From assembly GCA_003245395.1 (NCBI GenBank), contig QKDF01000223.1, positions 1 through 16,258 on the forward strand: DNA of 16,258 bases. Reading direction: 5' to 3'. Under the pieces are notes generated by a model. That model saw only the letters and a program-made list of their open reading frames with translations, did not search any database and was not told the DNA's origin. Made by a program: the position numbers and the translations under genes. Position 1 is the first letter of the stretch; every line of letters starts with the position of its first letter. The stretch comes from Clostridia bacterium. GTDB lineage: Bacteria > Bacillota > Clostridia > Oscillospirales > Oscillospiraceae. Positions 15,037 to 16,258 of the stretch are shown here, piece after piece.

Positions 15037-15067
15037 TTGTTAACCAATAAATTAAAGATGGTTGACA
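15037..15067. promoter_or_regulatory. BirA operator 1, over the bioY promoter -35
   Basis: TTGTTAACC (15037-15045), a 14-bp spacer and GGTTGACA (15060-15067) match the Firmicutes biotin repressor operator TTGTTAACC-N14-16-GGTTAACAA. The right half contains the -35 hexamer. Biotinyl-AMP-bound BirA would block RNA polymerase here. Confidence 0.88.
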
Positions 15068-15090
15068 TTTGGATGAGCACACGGTATATT
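15062..15090 (+). promoter_or_regulatory. bioY-bioB promoter
   Basis: TTGACA (15062-15067) and TATATT (15085-15090) are 17 bp apart, a near-consensus promoter. The -35 lies inside operator 1 and the -10 overlaps the left half of operator 2. The predicted start near 15097 leaves a leader of only about 10-17 nt. Confidence 0.88.
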
Positions 15091-15120
15091 GTTAACCGAA
15101 AGGTGTGATGTGGTTGACAA
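15089..15120. promoter_or_regulatory. BirA operator 2, over the -10 and the bioY start
   Basis: TTGTTAACC (15089-15097), again a 14-bp spacer, and GGTTGACAA (15112-15120). It is a better match than operator 1 and spans the -10, the transcription start, the ribosome site and the first codons of bioY. The two operators are 52 bp apart, about five helical turns. Confidence 0.88.
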
Positions 15121-15674
15121 ATAATTTTTCAGTACGGCACATGACAATATGCTCCATGTTTGCGGTGTTAATTACCGTGGGCGCCTACATTAAAATTCCG
15201 GTGCCCGTTGTTCCTTTTACGCTTCAGCTGTTGTTTACCACGTTGGCGGGACTTCTGTTGGGCAGCCGCTTGGGAGCGGTCAGCGTGGTTTTGTACATAG
15301 CGATGGGGCTTGCGGGCCTTCCGGTGTTCGCCTCCGGAGGTGGACTGGGATACGTATTGGAGCCGAGCTTCGGCTATCTCGTCGGCTTTGCCGCAGCCAG
15401 CTGGGTAACAGGCCGGATCGTGGAGAAAAGGCAGACTGCTTCCATGAAATGGCTCCTGCTGGCCAATTATACGGGGCTTGCCATCGTATATCTGTTTGGT
15501 ATGGTCTATTATTACACCATTTGCAACTACGTTATCCATACACCCATCGGGTTCTGGCCCCTGTTTCTGTACTGCTTCCTGCTGGCGGTGCCGGGGGATC
15601 TTGTGCTGTGTTTTGTCGCGGCGCTGATCGCCAGAAAGCTGATGCCGATGATCAAAAGGAGATATTTGAAATGA
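15108..15674 (+). CDS. bioY: BioY, biotin ECF transporter substrate-binding subunit
   Basis: About 188 residues of hydrophobic protein matching BioY, the membrane S-component that captures biotin and works with a shared ECF energizing module (not encoded in this window). The N-terminal helix and family motif VLITVGAYIKIPVPVVPFTLQLLFTTLAGLLLG (given in pieces: AYIKIP, PFTLQ, LAGLLLGSRLGA), then GLAGLPVFASGGGLGYVLEPSFGYLVGF (key parts GLPVFA and PSFGYL) are diagnostic. Six helices and a basic end are expected. The start is uncertain. ATG 15108 is only 4 nt from AAAGG (15099-15103); TTG 15114 has a better 10-nt spacing, and GTG 15105 is too close. Two BirA operators lie upstream and across the start. 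The stop overlaps the bioB start (ATGA). Confidence 0.94.
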   Translation: MWLTNNFSVRHMTICSMFAVLITVGAYIKIPVPVVPFTLQLLFTTLAGLLLGSRLGAVSVVLYIAMGLAGLPVFASGGGLGYVLEPSFGYLVGFAAASWVTGRIVEKRQTASMKWLLLANYTGLAIVYLFGMVYYYTICNYVIHTPIGFWPLFLYCFLLAVPGDLVLCFVAALIARKLMPMIKRRYLK

Positions 15675-16258
15675 CCGTTCAGGAACTGAAAGAAGCCGTC
15701 ATATCCGGCAGCCAAGTCGGCAGGGAAGAGGCGCTGCTTCTTGCCGAAGCGCCGCTGGATAAATTGTGCGCGGCTGCAAACGAACTGCGGCAGCACTTTT
15801 GCGGGAACAGCTTCGATTTATGCACCATCATCAACGCCAAAAGCGGGCGCTGCAGCGAAGACTGCAAATACTGCGCCCAATCGGCGCATTACGATACAAA
15901 TGCGGAGGCATATCCGCTGCTGAACCCGGCGGAAATTCTGGCGGGGGCAAAGTACAACGATAAACAGGGAGTTTTGCGCTACAGCATCGTGACTTCCGGC
16001 AGGACCCTGACCGACGCCGAAGTGGAGCAGGTATGCCGGAGCATCAAAACAATCCGACAGGAAACCAATATTCAGGTCTGTGTGTCCTGCGGCCTGCTGA
16101 ACGAAGAACAGTACCGCAGAATGCGAGAGGCCGGCGCCACCCGTGTTCACAACAACCTGGAGTCCTCGCCTCGCTTTTTTAAGCAGGTGTGCACCACGCA
16201 TACGACCGAGGACAAGGTGAATGCGCTCAAGGCGGCACAGCGGGCGGGGCTCAGTGTT
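15671..16258 (+). CDS. bioB: Biotin synthase BioB, 3' end cut by window
   Basis: The first 196 residues of biotin synthase, a radical SAM enzyme that inserts sulfur into dethiobiotin. The [4Fe-4S]/SAM cysteines are Cys61, Cys65 and Cys68 (GRCSEDCKYCAQS). The RVHNNLESS segment (about 158-166) corresponds to the YNHNLDTS block of the family. The position of E. coli Cys97, a ligand of the sacrificial [2Fe-2S] cluster, is Ser105 here (RYSIVTSGR), while extra cysteines appear at 140 (QVCVSCG) and 174 (QVCTTH). This pattern suggests the type II biotin synthases of obligate anaerobes, which carry an auxiliary [4Fe-4S] cluster. The ATG overlaps the bioY stop, so the genes are translationally coupled under BirA control. 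It reads open to the window edge. Confidence 0.95.
   Translation, partial: MTVQELKEAVISGSQVGREEALLLAEAPLDKLCAAANELRQHFCGNSFDLCTIINAKSGRCSEDCKYCAQSAHYDTNAEAYPLLNPAEILAGAKYNDKQGVLRYSIVTSGRTLTDAEVEQVCRSIKTIRQETNIQVCVSCGLLNEEQYRRMREAGATRVHNNLESSPRFFKQVCTTHTTEDKVNALKAAQRAGLSV

Noticed and set aside
1..16258. CRISPR arrays, insertion sequences, phage genes, toxin-antitoxin or defence islands, tRNA or rRNA genes
   Set aside because: None seen. Every sizeable frame with real motifs is a metabolic, transport or signalling gene, and base composition is even apart from short intergenic AT-rich leaders.

Overview
The window is ordinary chromosomal DNA from an anaerobic, fairly GC-rich Gram-positive bacterium. 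A class III (oxygen-sensitive) ribonucleotide reductase with its activase, a phosphoketolase, a lysine riboswitch, Firmicutes-style BirA operators, strong AGGAGG-type ribosome sites and many Rho-independent terminators point to Clostridia. An Oscillospiraceae-like gut anaerobe is my best guess, but I cannot name a genus. I see no transposase, integrase, phage gene, CRISPR array, tRNA or rRNA.

Layout. 1-2372 (+): xylulose-5-phosphate/fructose-6-phosphate phosphoketolase, missing only its N-terminal tip, closed by a strong terminator. 2468-4688 (+): a promoter with a leader hairpin, then a PLP aminotransferase overlapping by 4 bp a small radical SAM protein with a CX4CX2C cluster motif. 4688-5170: convergent terminators and a 95-residue membrane protein (-). 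5213-8545 (-): nrdG and nrdD. Two NrdR-like boxes flank the nrdG promoter and one lies upstream of nrdD, whose product carries a C-terminal thioredoxin-fold domain. 8597-11588 (-): a polar amino acid ABC importer (lipoprotein, permease, ATPase) behind a lysine riboswitch with terminator. 11661-12270 (+): a PAP2 phosphatase. 12418-14934 (+): an 838-residue REC-GGDEF-EAL-(PAS-like)-REC protein whose EAL domain keeps its catalytic residues while the first REC and the GGDEF look dead. 15037-16258 (+): a biotin locus, bioY and the start of bioB, behind two tandem BirA operators.

How it fits together. The units are mostly independent housekeeping or nutrient modules, each with its own control: dNTP supply by NrdR, lysine uptake by a lysine-sensing RNA, biotin uptake and synthesis by BirA, and c-di-GMP turnover by a phospho-signalling phosphodiesterase. 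Phosphoketolase makes acetyl phosphate from pentose or hexose phosphates. No wholly new multi-gene system is evident. The points most worth a second look are the NrdD-redoxin fusion, the partly degenerate c-di-GMP protein, the probable auxiliary-[4Fe-4S] (type II) biotin synthase, and the riboswitch that reveals the transporter's likely substrate.
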